Shown here piece after piece: positions 32,833 through 46,200 of a stretch of 64,000 bases of DNA (position 1 is its first letter; every line of letters starts with the position of its first letter). Under the pieces are notes generated by a model. It did not search any database and had not been told where the DNA came from. It worked only from the letters and a program-made list of their open reading frames with translations. Location: the NCBI GenBank assembly GCA_963662155.1, contig OY759265.1, forward strand, positions 61,132,963 through 61,196,962, read 5' to 3'. The position numbers were made by a program, and so were the translations under genes. This stretch comes from Lamellibrachia columna. Taxonomy: Eukaryota > Annelida > Polychaeta > Sabellida > Siboglinidae.

Positions 32833-33618
32833 CACCAAATTGCTTCCTCACAATTAGTGTTATTTGCTATTGAATACCTTTACCTGTAACACAAAATACT
32901 TTTGAATAATTAAATTAATAATTATAATATTATATATCTGATATTATCAGATAATAAAATATCAAAAGTACATTACAACAGTAAATCTTGCACAAATAAA
33001 AACTGGATCTTCTAAAATGTAAGATGTCAAATAATGTGAAAACTAAAATAACGATAATTAAGAAAATATTCAAGTTGGCATAAATGATCACTGCAAATAA
33101 AAATTAACAAAACACAAATAGTGGCAGATATTAAGTATAGAACATGCATAATCAAATATTAAAGTGAAAAGTATCTGCAGCTTTAAAAAATGATTACTTG
33201 GTTTTTAACAGTAATCACTGGAAGGCGAACGAACATATAGGTATAGGTATATACAAATACACAACAACTGTGTTATTCATCAAGTATTCATTATCAATAC
33301 ATACCTTAGAAACACTACACAACTCACACCAGTTATTACAATTTACAAATTATACAATCAGTAAACAGGTATGCAGTAAAACGCAACCAAAAAAAACAAT
33401 AAAACATAATTTTTGACAGTAAATACTGCAAACTACAGAAATACATATATAACAAATGCTATAAACAAAATGTGCCAGCAATTAATTGGTGAAATGTGGA
33501 GTTACCGGATGCGTTGACGAAAGTTGTGGCTGCCCCCTACTTGGTGGCGCTGAACGTCAATTTACAAAATGGCGCAGGTCGGAGTGACGCAGCTCGGTAT
33601 ACACTAGCTCTGCTAAAA
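32833..33618. other. unassigned AT-rich stretch
   Basis: No gene recognised. The promoter and first exon of the SEA gene would be expected at or beyond this region, but I cannot identify them. Confidence 0.4.
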
Positions 33619-34070
33619 GGGCACGGACCACAGTCAGAATCCATCCGCCATTACAAGGAAAAAATTCATTGTGCAGATTCATTGTGCAGATAGGGTTTAT
33701 TTGTGAGAGCAGAAATTGTGTGGATGAGTGAGTGGAAGTGATGTTCTTGTGCACAGTAGCATCTAAGCTTTGAAATGATGCAATTTGTCAGTAGGTATAC
33801 CTGTTGCGTAAGGACACAGTGGCTGTTAGGCAGGATGTACTCATATTTGGGAAACCGGAGAATTTCATGCCAGAAATGCAGGGGCCTCATGCTTTGAAGC
33901 AATTTGTGCGAAAAGGAGGTATGTCATTTTCACGAATTTCGCACACCAGGTGTCTTAGTGGGTCTGTCGTTTTCTGTGAATTAAAAAAAAAAATTGTAGG
34001 TAAATTTTCAATGTAGGCGCAAGAACGTTATAATGGTCGTCTATGGGAAAAGTGACTGTGGTCTTTGCCC
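33619..34070 (+). mobile_element. small TIR DNA element, intact copy B (452 bp)
   Basis: Ends are gggcacggaccacagtca and the complement of gggcaaagaccacagtca, flanked by aaaa on both sides (33615-33618, 34071-34074), consistent with a 4-bp target duplication. Internal sequence matches copy A in inverse orientation. No ORF of note. Probably a MITE. Confidence 0.8.
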
Positions 34071-34074
34071 AAAA

Positions 34075-35020
34075 TCCCAACTGGAGCTGCACGAGGCTCC
34101 CTCTGACGGCTAAGGTTTCATCCTTTTAAAAAACAGTCGTGAATTTAGCAGGATCCCGTTCTTCCAGATTCTAGATTTTGATCTCGAAGCGTTAGACTGT
34201 TAGATTTTCATAATTAGATGAATCGGTCAGAATTCTTAGTTCTCGGGGGCTCAATATGGTATATTATTAGTTAAAACTCCATTATCACCGTGTAAACTGA
34301 CCGTAAACGGCCGCCGTGCGCAGCGCCTCAAACCGGTCGCAACCGGCTGGTGGCGGTTTCCACTAAAGTGGGCTTGGCCTTTAGTTTTCAATTCAATAAA
34401 ACTTTAATGTCCATTTAAAAACGGTTAATTCCCCGGGTTTTTTTTTTCAGATATAAAACGTGGCTACTATATCTGCGGCGACGCGAATGCACACTAAGTT
34501 TATGCATATAAATACACTGCGATCCGCTTAGACTTAGTTTTTAGGGACGCCGTGGGCTTGGCTTTACGTTGAGTAAAAAATGGTAAAATATATCTTCGGC
34601 GCTAAAAAGACAAATATACTAGTGCCTTTTTTGCACTATACTATTATTTATTTTGACAAATTTGCCACCCTATATTGTTATTTGGCACTATACCGTTATT
34701 AAATTTGACCGATTTGCCACCCTATAGCTATACTGTTATTTGGCCTATACGTTTATTTGACACTTGAGTCAGATGATATGAATTTTTTTTTTAAACTTCC
34801 TATATACAAACTTACTATGCCCTACATTCGTGTGTAAAACACCAGGAAATCTAACCGAGGCATGATTCCCTTACTAGATAAGCAGAAACCGACAGTCGTG
34901 TAACATGTTGCAGAAGTGGTTAACTTTAAACGCCAGTGAGTGTATATACACATGTGCTGTGCTGAATGTGAAGGTGCGAGTAAAAGTATGTATAAGGTGC
35001 GAGTAAAAACATAGTTCACA
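34075..35020. other. unassigned stretch
   Basis: No gene. A partial internal repeat occurs at 34620-34750 (tttgccaccctata ... tatttggc, twice). Confidence 0.45.
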
Positions 35021-35021
35021 G

Positions 35022-35145
35022 CTTAGATTTGCGACTGTGTGGTAACAGCTCCTCTGAAGGCCTCGAGGGTTGGGGCTACCAACACGTTCCCGGGGAGGGC
35101 GTTCCACCAGATGACCGTGCGTAGGAAGAAGCTGGGATGATTTGA
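35022..35145 (-). mobile_element. LINE ORF2 C-terminal fragment of a second CR1-type lineage
   Basis: The minus strand reads FFLRTVIWWNALPGNVL, VAPTLEAFRGAVTTQSQI and a stop. This is the familiar last segment of CR1/L2-type LINE polyproteins (WNALP...V...L..F). It differs from the family at 5709-7260, which ends in INEWNKLS-type sequence. Confidence 0.75.
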
Positions 35146-37152
35146 TATTTGCTTGGGTGGTAATATCTTACTGACTAATAGATTAGACAAATTAAGGCAT
35201 GCAACGAATTAAATAAGATAAACTAATAATAATAACTATTAAATAAGATTAAAGCCAGTAAACATATCATTCTATCTTGTATATTCCTGTCAAAAAGGAA
35301 GGTCTTTAACTGCCGTTGAAAACTGGCGCAGAGTTTCTAAAATATATGCGATGACGATAAAACTTATCCGATTGAACAACTAATGCGAATCGGGAATAAT
35401 AACCTGAATCTGAGCATGGAATGATCGACGTGGTTTAAAAAAAATAAGAGATCAATGACGTGAGTGACGCATAGCAATTATCTACCAATTTGACTATATT
35501 TCAAGTCGCCGGCTCGGGCAGTCCATGGAGCGCTTCCGATTGGTCGATGGAGAGACTAGATCCACAGTCACCGAGTCTCTTATGGTTGCTTACTGTGCAC
35601 CTCAGGGGAGAGGTAAGTCGGCCCCCAGAGCATGTGCAGTCCTCCACCCAGGCTACTGACAATGTGTTGGAGCACACAACCTCTTATGACTGCACGTCAA
35701 CCCATTTATATAGTACGTACACCATGACAGCTGAATTTGTGGTGTGAACTCTTGAAACATTTTCACTTTACAGTTATCTGACATAACAACATTTAATCAG
35801 TCAATTTATTCATTAGAATGTTTCTTATATGGCATAGTTCAAGTTGTAATGCAGCTAAATGTATAACACGCATCAATAATTTTAAAATTATCCACAATAT
35901 ATATATATATATATGACAATTAATCCTCACCTAAACTTTTAAAATCGGATGAAACATCTTTTAGGACAGGGAACTGAGGACACACACTAAAATTGTTCCC
36001 TCAAAGAGCAAACACAAATATAAGGAAAAACGCTTTCCTACTGGTCAAATCAGGCAATACGACTTTGAAGCACCTTTAAAATTGGAACCGGAACTATCAA
36101 ACTATTTCTACAGAATGACGAAGATTTGATCACGAGGAGCCGTCCTGCGATCAGAAGGTATCTTAAGATAAGGTATTATCACCCTATGTGTTTTTTATGC
36201 TTCTTAAATAGCACTTCTTATATAGCCGGGTTATTAGCACTATTAGCATGTAGTGCCCTGCACGGGCCGGGCTATTAGCACTATTAGAACGTAGCAGTCA
36301 AACACCACACTATATGAATTTCATATATTTTCTAAGTACTTTGACAGGAAAATGACAAATTCCAATTTGGGAGAGCGCAAAATCTGAATTGTATTATACA
36401 TATTCCGATTTCGGGTTCCCATCTTGGAATTCCGATTTTGCGCAGCGACCCGCCACCCAATTCCGGCATCGGACATGTCCCACACCGGAATCGGACGGAT
36501 TCCGGTTCGGGACGTAACAGCAGCCGCTAGATGTTGCTTGCTCAGGACGATGTCGTTTAGCCATTTAACCCCAACTAGTGCCATCAGCACGTGGTATCAC
36601 TGCTCCTCATGTTACTTCTGAAGAACTGCAACTGAGAAAAACTCCAACTCTTTCAATACGTGTAAACAATGCCCATGATCAAAGAATCCAAGCGCCAACT
36701 CATTTAAAAACCGTCCAGAATTGATCTACAAACCTCAAACGACGTTACTTCTTTCTTTATTTTTGCTTCTTTTCGTGTTTGTCGGTTCGGCCCTACTTTT
36801 TATTATGTTGTTATAATAGTTGCTTGTTTGGTTTACAGGTGACGCTAGTTTTAACATTTCCGGTGTTATACAGCCAATCCGTCAATTTATGCAACAATAT
36901 TGCCCGCGCCTGTTGATTTGCACACACAGCCGGGGGGTTACGCTTTCATCATTGTAGTTATATAGAAAATAAACTATTACTAAATTAGCCTAGGGTAGCG
37001 CACAGCTGGCTTATTGTATTTTATTGCCTTGCGTATAAAACAAATCAAACATAGACACGCGTGTGTCGCCTAAGCATTTTGTGTTTTGTCTAACTCCGGC
37101 CACGTCTGGCAGTGTCCGATCGAAGTGACACGAACTTATTGCGTTGCGAAAC
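35146..37152. other. unassigned stretch; possible promoter region of SOD-like gene at right end
   Basis: No coding feature recognised. Small repeats: a TA run at 35899-35914, ggattccggttcgggac-like words at 36410-36520, and a doubled ggctattagcactattag at 36230-36290. The last few hundred bases should include the upstream region of the gene starting at 37153; no clear TATA element was chosen. Confidence 0.4.
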
Positions 37153-37288
37153 ATGAAATGCATGGAAAGTATGCTGTTGGTCGGTATGTTGTCTTGTTTA
37201 CTGGACAGTGGACGATGTACGGGTGATCTGAAGGACGCCGTTTCTAAGGAGACTAACAAACTACACATAGAGGCTTTTAGTCCAACTG
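37153..37288 (+). CDS. SOD-like exon 1: signal peptide
   Basis: First Met after an upstream stretch without a suitable frame. The segment from residue 6 to about 17 is hydrophobic and cleavage is likely after Gly-Arg-Cys-Thr-Gly or just before. Ends IEAFSPT at donor gtacgt, phase 1. Confidence 0.75.
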
Positions 37289-40200
37289 GTACGTTATGTG
37301 TCTTGTGACACAATTTAACGATTTCTAGGCATTTCTCAATTATATCTCTAATATATAATTTACTTGCGTGCATGTGTGTTTGTACGTGTGCGCGTGTGCG
37401 TGTGTGTATGTGTGTGCACAGAAATGCACTGTCATTATGTGGAACACCTTCCGTAACCATTTGTCAACAAAACGAAAAAAGATATGGGATTTCAAAATGC
37501 ATTAGTTGTAGTACACCACTAAATATTAACCGAAGACGAACTTACCCTACCTACAGTGAACCGCCCTTTGAAGCTGGAAGCGAAGAGAGAGTCGCTGGTC
37601 TCGTTTATCTACGGCCGCTGTTCCGTTCACCCTGACCCGACCAATAGCAGACTGGGAGACGTTGTTGTCGGCACCATTGATCTCCGACAGCCGGTGGGTG
37701 CAAGCGTAGAGTATAGGTATATGATCTATGATTACGGCGTTCGTTCGTTCGTTCGTTCGTTCGTTCGTTCGTTCGTTCGTTCGTTCGTTCGTTCGTTCGT
37801 TCGTTCGTTCGTTCGTTCGCTCGCTCGCTCGCTCGTTCGTTCGTTCGTCGCTCAGTCGTTATTTCACTCACCCTTTGTTGAATAAACACATGTATTTACA
37901 CGTACCGATGAGCGACATCCGACTGTATGTTTAGCTGCAGGGCGGACCGACAGAAATCCGACTGAGTCTGACCGGATTCAACCGCCTAGACAAGCGACGT
38001 CGACACGGCGTGCAGGTGCACCAGTTCGGGGACCTCACTGACGGCTGTCGGTCGGCTGGCGGACACTACAACCCATTCGGCGTCACACACGGCTCGCCGG
38101 CAGATTTATCGCAATTCAAGTGAGTGCCGGCCCGACAGCCCTTCCGTCAGCCTTACCGTCAACTTTTCCGCAGTCATTCCTTCAGTCCTCCGTCAGCCTT
38201 ACCGCCATCCCTTCCATCAGCCCTTCCGCCAATCCTTCCGTCAGTAATTCATTCCGTCAGCCCTTCCGCTAGTCCTTCCGTCTTTTTTCGTCAGCCCTTC
38301 CACCAGCCTTTCTGTCAGTCCTTCTGTCAGTCCTTCCGTCAGCCCTTTCGCCAGTCATACCGTCAGTTAGCGGAATATGCCGTTTTGTTTTAATAATTCA
38401 TAGACTCCACCGAATTGCTCCAATTCACGTGGTGTCCGAACGGTGTTCACTAAACAACGGTGTTCACTAAACAACGGTGTTCACTAAGCAACGACGAGGA
38501 GCCCATTCATTAGTGAAAGTTGGTAACATTTGTGTATTTAGAATCATAATGTACATTAATGTCGAACACATCTTTCTGCATGACGTCATTGTGATTCCGT
38601 GCAGACATTTCGGCGACTTGGGAACCATTGAGGAGTCGAACAATGGGACAGTGGAACACGCCCTAAAGGACTACTTCGTGTCCCTCCTCGGCCCCTTCTC
38701 TGTCCTCGGGAGGGCCGCTGTGGTGAGTAGGTGGGGCACACGTTGTCGTCCATGTCAGTGAACAGGTGGGACGCGCAACCCTTTAAAAAATGACGCATTG
38801 CCTCCACTTTCAACGCAGGCGCAACTGCGATCAACAGCTAGCCTAGTGTGGGTATTCGTGTCCTCACCATTATGTTTTGACCAGTTTAACAGAAATGAAA
38901 TGAAATGAAATGCTGCAACGGCTTTCGGAGTTCGTCAGATGACGCCATTGTGTCTTTTCACCATGTCAACCTATGGAGGCAGAATTATATCAAACAAAAA
39001 TTAAATCCATTGAATTCGCGTGTATGACGCGTTAAAGTTTCGTTGCATTTACAGTGTAGCTGTAAATTAAACTTCATATTTTTATACTAGAGAACATATT
39101 TTCGTATTGCCATAGACATCTAGATTAACAATACTGCCTAAACAAGTTAACTCGTCATAAACCATAACGCGCGCGGGGTATTTTAGGAAACATCGATAAA
39201 TAATGTATTGTATAGTAGTGCCTAATCAAGGAAATGTCTTCATCTATGCAATATTCTTTCGGAGGTTTGTAATTGGATGGCGTTAATTGATTGTTGAAAT
39301 GCAATGCCCACTGAACAATAAATTGAAGGTATGACGGAAGCATTGATATATAATGGTATGACAAAAGGTATGACAAAAACTTTATTAAAGAATAACCAAG
39401 CAGAACTGTATTAAATGAGCGAGCAACGACGAAGCGAACAGAGTCACCGGATAAAGTTATCGAGATGTAGGCCTACTGATCAAGTACGCCAACGTCATAA
39501 TCACCAAATGTTTATAATCAAACGTTAATCACCGACAGCGTCAAAGAGAACATTCCCTTGCGTCACCGCCAAAGTTTCAGGCGGCATTCAATATTCAAAG
39601 TTAGGCTCAGTGAAGGTAGAATTTTCAACGGCGTCAACCCCCAGTTTCGCGAGATTTTCGCCTCGATCGACATCGACCGGGTAACGGTCTCCGTCCGGGA
39701 GCATTCATCGGTGGCCACGGTAGATGTTTCAGACGACGCTGGACTGTTGAAGAACGAGCGCCTCGATCGGCGTCGACGGTGGATGTTTCGAGTGGCGTTC
39801 GCCCTTTGTCGGCGTTATCGGTTATCTTTAGAACTCGATCGTCTCGCTACCAGGTGGACCCCATCGAAACACGAACTAGGCACTGAGCAAATTTAACATT
39901 AACAAACGTGATAGGAATAATAGGTAATGGTAAATATTAACAAATAAAAATAAAATCACCAACATGTCGTTACGTCCACCACAGTCGTCGTCTGGATAAA
40001 CCATAAATGCTCGGTAACCCCGTACAAGTGTGCATCTCCCCGGAGGTTCCCCCGTCCCCCGGGGCAACTCCTCGTCACAAAGCTAAAAAATATAAAGAAA
40101 TAAAAGCGAACTTTAACACAACCGGACGTGTCGTCAGCAGCCGCAACAGTGATCGGTCAAACCGGAAGCACGCGCGAGGCACCTGAAATGAAAAATATCC

Positions 40201-43200
40201 GACCATTAGCTGATTACCCGGAACCGTTTAAATAACTTGATCGGTTATCTACCCACATTCGGGTACAGTAATATCTTCATATAAACGTCGGAGGACTGTG
40301 TTAGACTTACCTCGGAAATCTGGGCGTCCTTCCCGACGGGCAGTCTTGACTGTAGGACACCCAACCGCGCAGTGCCATCACGCGTCACTTCCGGTAGCGT
40401 ATGATCATATGGTGCCTAGACACGAACAGGGCGTTCCGCCGACCCCAGGAACCCGTAGACAGATATAGCTTCGGTTTGTCGTCACTTGCTGGTGATCTCG
40501 TTCGGCGTCACCGCACAGGTTGTGTCGTCCCGTTGTGCACGACTTGGAATGACCTCCTCTCTGCCTGGTCAATGGTCGTTATGACCTATGACAACAACTA
40601 GTCAACAACAACAAAATAACACGATTTATTCTCCAGCACTATACAACTGTGTAGGAAATATATCTCAAGTAAAAGTGTACATTGTGACACATTAGTAAAC
40701 ACAATAATAATGATGATAATAATGATAATAATGATAATAATGATGATAATGATAATGATGCTGACAATAATGATAATGATGATAATAAGAATAACACTTC
40801 CTTGGGGGGCTCAGCTCAGATACAACAAACCAGAATCGTGATATCACGAACAGACTACTTGCAAGTACTCGAGACATACTTACGTCAGGCAATGTTAAAT
40901 AAACTTACCAATTGTAATGTTAAATCATTGTGGATATTGTCCGGAGTTTAATCTTCGGTAGACGATAACGCGTCAAGATGCCTTCGAACATTGAACATCG
41001 CAACGCCTTCAAAATACGTCCGGTTTCTTTCACATCTAGTTTGTAAGTGATTGCTACGAGTTACAACATCATGACGTAACGACATCGACATGCATCACTG
41101 GCCAATATATTTGACATACGTCAAAGAACAATCACCGTTCGAACTTAGAAACTGCTTTCTAACTTACGCAAAACGTCGCAACGTTCCGAATGCGTTTATT
41201 CTGCAGCTCAGCGATGTGTTTACGGACGTGCTGCCTATTTGATTCCACCGCTGTGATTCGTGCTTTAAGCAAAGTGGTATGTACCCCCAAAGGGCGTACC
41301 TTAGTCTGCCATAGTCGTACAGCCTGATTGACTGGCAGTGGCGTAGTTAATGGGTGTGGGGGGAGGAGGCATTGTGACATGTCCTTGTCTCCCTTGGTTT
41401 ATTTTGTTGTTTATATGTAACCTGTTGCGCCACTGAGAATGTAGTAAGTGGTGAATGTACAACCTGTTGCGCCACTGAGAATGTAGTAAGTAGTGAATGT
41501 ACAACCAACACTGTATGTTGTTGTTTGTATGTAACCTGTTGCGCCACTGAGAATGTAGTAAGTAGTGAATGTACAACCAACACTGTATGTTGTTGTTTAT
41601 ATGTAACCTGTTGCGCCACTGAGAATGTAGTAAGTAGTGAATGTACAACCAACACTGTATGTTGTTGTTTGTATGTAACCTGTTGCGCCACTGAGAATGT
41701 AGTAAGTAGTGAATGTACAACCAACACTGTATGTTGTTGTTTATATGTAACCTGTTGCGCCACTGAGAATGTAGTAAGTAGTGAATGTACAACCAACACT
41801 GTATGTTGTTGTTTATATGTAACCTGTTGCGCCACTGAGAATGTAGTAAGTAGTGAATGTACAACCAACACTGTATGTTGTTGTTTATATGTAACCTGTT
41901 GCGCCACTGAGAATGTAGCAAGTAGTGAATGTACAACCAACACTGTATGTTGTTGTTTGTATGTAACCTGTTGCGCCACTGAGAATGTAGTAAGTAGTGA
42001 ATGTACAACCAACACTGTATGTTGTTGTTTGTATGTAACCTGTTGCGCCACTGAGAATGTAGTAAGTAGTGAATGTACAACCAACACTGTATGTTGTTGT
42101 TTATATGTAACCTGTTGCGCCACTGAGAATGTAGTAAGTAGTGAATGTACAACCAACACTGTATGTTGTTGTTTATATGTAACCTGTTGCGCCACTGAGA
42201 ATGTAGTAAGTAGTGAATGTACAACCAACACTGTATGTTGTTGTTTATATGTAACCTGTTGCGCCACTGAGAATGTAGCAAGTAGTGAATGTACAACCAA
42301 CACTGTATGTTGTTGTTTGTATGTAACCTGTTGCGCCACTGAGAATGTAGTAAGTAGTGAATGTACAACCAACACTGTATGTTGTTGTTTGTATGTAACC
42401 TGTTGCGCCACTGAGAATGTAGCAAGTAGTGAATGTACAACCAACACTGTATGTTGTTGTTTGTATGTAACCTGTTGCGCCACTGAGAATGTAGCAAGTA
42501 GTGAATGTACAACCAACACTGTATGTTGTTGTTTATATGTAACCTGTTGCGCCACTGAGAATGTAGCAAGTAGTGAATGTACAACCAACACTGTATGTTG
42601 TTGTTTGTATGTAACCTGTTGCGCCACTGAGAATGTAGCAAGTAGTGAATGTACAACCAACACTGTATGTTGTTGTTTATATGTAACCTGTTGCGCCACT
42701 GAGAATGTAGTAAGTAGTGAATGTACAACCAACACTGTATGTTGTTGTTTATATGTAACCTGTTGCGCCACTGAGAATGTAGCAAGTAGTGAATGTACAA
42801 CCAACACTGTATGTTGTTGTTTGTATGTAACCTGTTGCGCCACTGAGAATGTAGTAAGTAGTGAATGTACAACCAACACTGTATGTTGTTGTTTGTATGT
42901 AACCTGTTGCGCCACTGAGAATGTAGTAAGTAGTGAATGTACAACCAACACTGTATGTTGTTGTTTGTATGTAACCTGTTGCGCCACTGAGAATGTAGTA
43001 AGTAGTGAATGTACAACCAACACTGTATGTTGTTGTTTATATGTAACCTGTTGCGCCACTGAGAATGTAGTAAGTAGTGAATGTACAACCAACACTGTAT
43101 GTTGTTGTTTGTATGTAACCTGTTGCGCCACTGAGAATGTAGTAAGTAGTGAATGTACAACCAACACTGTATGTTGTTGTTTATATGTAACCTGTTGCGC

Positions 43201-46200
43201 CACTGAGAATGTAGTAAGTAGTGAATGTACAACCAACACTGTATGTTGTTGTTTGTATGTAACCTGTTGCGCCACTGAGAATGTAGTAAGTAGTGAATGT
43301 ACAACCAACACTGTATGTTGTTGTTTATATGTAACCTGTTGCGCCACTGAGAATGTAGTAAGTAGTGAATGTACAACCAACACTGTATGTTGTTGTTTGT
43401 ATGTAACCTGTTGCGCCACTGAGAATGTAGTAAGTAGTGAATGTACAACCAACACTGTATGTTGTTGTTTGTATGTAACCTGTTGCGCCACTGAGAATGT
43501 AGTAAGTAGTGAATGTACAACCAACACTGTATGTTGTTGTTTATATGTAACCTGTTGCGCCACTGAGAATGTAGTAAGTAGTGAATGTACAACCAACACT
43601 GTATGTTGTTGTTTATATGTAACCTGTTGCGCCACTGAGAATGTAGTAAGTAGTGAATGTACAACCAACACTGTATGTTGTTGTTTATATGTAACCTGTT
43701 GCGCCACTGAGAATGTAGTAAGTAGTGAATGTACAACCAACACTGTATGTTGTTGTTTGTATGTAACCTGTTGCGTCACTGAGAATGTAGTAAGTAGTGA
43801 ATGTACAACCAACACTGTATGTTGTTGTTTATATGTAACCTGTTGCGCCACTGAGAATGTAGTAAGTAGTGAATGTACAACCAAAACTGTATGTTGTTGT
43901 TTATATGTAACCTGTTGCGCCACTGAGAATGTAGCAAGTAGTGAATGTACAACCAACACTGTATGTTGTTGTTTGTATGTAACCTGTTGCGCCACTGAGA
44001 ATGTAGCAAGTAGTGAATGTACAACCAACACTGTATGTTGTTGTTTATATGTAACCTGTTGCGCCACTGAGAATGTAGCAAGTAGTGAATGTACAACCAA
44101 CACTGTATGTTGTTGTTTATATGTAACCTGTTGCGCCACTGAGAATGTAGTAAGTAGTGAATGTACAACCAACACTGTATGTTGTTGTTTATATGTAACC
44201 TGTTGCGCCACTGAGAATGTAGTAAGTAGTGAATGTACAACCAACACTGTATGTTGTTGTTTGTATGTAACCTGTTGCGCCACTGAGAATGTAGCAAGTA
44301 GTGAATGTACAACCAACACTGTATGTTGTTGTTTGTATGTAACCTGTTGCGCCACTGAGAATGTAGCAAGTAGTGAATGTACAACCAACACTGTATGTTG
44401 TTGTTTGTATGTAACCTGTTGCGCCACTGAGAATGTAGCAAGTAGTGAATGTACAACCAACACTGTATGTTGTTGTTTATATGTAACCTGTTGCGCCACT
44501 GAGAATGTAGCAAGTAGTGAATGTACAACCAACACTGTATGTTGTTGTTTATATGTAACCTGTTGCGCCACTGAGAATGTAGCAAGTAGTGAATGTACAA
44601 CCAACACTGTATGTTGTTGTTTATATGTAACCTGTTGCGCCACTGAGAATGTAGTAAGTAGTGAATGTACAACCAACACTGTATGTTGTTGTTTATATGT
44701 AACCTGTTGCGCCACTGAGAATGTAGTAAGTAGTGAATGTACAACCAACACTGTATGTTGTTGTTTATATGTAACCTGTTGCGCCACTGAGAATGTAGCA
44801 AGTAGTGAATGTACAACCAACACTGTATGTTGTTGTTTATATGTAACCTGTTGCGCCACTGAGAATGTAGCAAGTAGTGAATGTACAACCAACACTGTAT
44901 GTTGTTGTTTGTATGTAACCTGTTGCGCCACTGAGAATGTAGTAAGTAGTGAATGTACAACCAACACTGTATGTTGTTGTTTATATGTAACCTGTTGCGC
45001 CACTGAGAATGTAGTAAGTAGTGAATGTACAACCAACACTGTATGTTGTTGTTTATATGTAACCTGTTGCGCCACTGAGAATGTAGTAAGTAGTGAATGT
45101 ACAACCAACACTGTATGTTGTTGTTTATATGTAACCTGTTGCGCCACTGAGAATGTAGCAAGTAGTGAATGTACAACCAACACTGTATGTTGTTGTTTAT
45201 ATGTAACCTGTTGCGCCACTGAGAATGTAGTAAGTAGTGAATGTACAACCAACACTGTATGTTGTTGTTTATATGTAACCTGTTGCGCCACTGAGAATGT
45301 AGCAAGTAGTGAATGTACAACCAACACTGTATGTTGTTGTTTGTATGTAACCTGTTGCGCCACTGAGAATGTAGTAAGTAGTGAATGTACAACCAACACT
45401 GTATGTTGTTGTTTATATGTAACCTGTTGCGCCACTGAGAATGTAGTAAGTAGTGAATGTACAACCAACACTGTATGTTGTTGTTTATATGTAACCTGTT
45501 GCGCCACTGAGAATGTAGTAAGTAGTGAATGTACAACCAACACTGTATGTTGTTGTTTATATGTAACCTGTTGCGCCACTGAGAATGTAGCAAGTAGTGA
45601 ATGTACAACCAACACTGTATGTTGTTGTTTGTATGTAACCTGTTGCGCCACTGAGAATGTAGCAAGTAGTGAATGTACAACCAACACTGTATGTTGTTGT
45701 TTATATGTAACCTGTTGCGCCACTGAGAATGTAGCAAGTAGTGAATGTACAACCAACACTGTATGTTGTTGTTTATATGTAACCTGTTGCGCCACTGAGA
45801 ATGTAGTAAGTAGTGAATGTACAACCAACACTGTATGTTGTTGTTTATATGTAACCTGTTGCGCCACTGAGAATGTAGCAAGTAGTGAATGTACAACCAA
45901 CACTGTATGTTGTTGTTTATATGTAACCTGTTGCGCCACTGAGAATGTAGTAAGTAGTGAATGTACAACCAACACTGTATGTTGTTGTTTATATGTAACC
46001 TGTTGCGCCACTGAGAATGTAGCAAGTAGTGAATGTACAACCAACACTGTATGTTGTTGTTTATATGTAACCTGTTGCGCCACTGAGAATGTAGCAAGTA
46101 GTGAATGTACAACCAACACTGTATGTTGTTGTTTATATGTAACCTGTTGCGCCACTGAGAATGTAGCAAGTAGTGAATGTACAACCAACACTGTATGTTG

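Noticed and set aside
37556..37934. Poly FVRS and poly TNER frames
   Set aside because: Translation of the (TTCG)n microsatellite; only the SOD-like exon 37557-37693 is supported.
39558..39896. Arg/Asp-rich plus-strand frame of 112 codons in SOD-like intron 4
   Set aside because: No splice sites or family motif, and part of it comes from locally repeated cctcgatcg words.
41159..41380. Minus-strand exon-like frame ([16 protein letters not shown], donor gtaagt)
   Set aside because: Has a plausible donor and helix-like composition, but no clear acceptor, no partner exons and no recognised family. It may be real, but I cannot support it.
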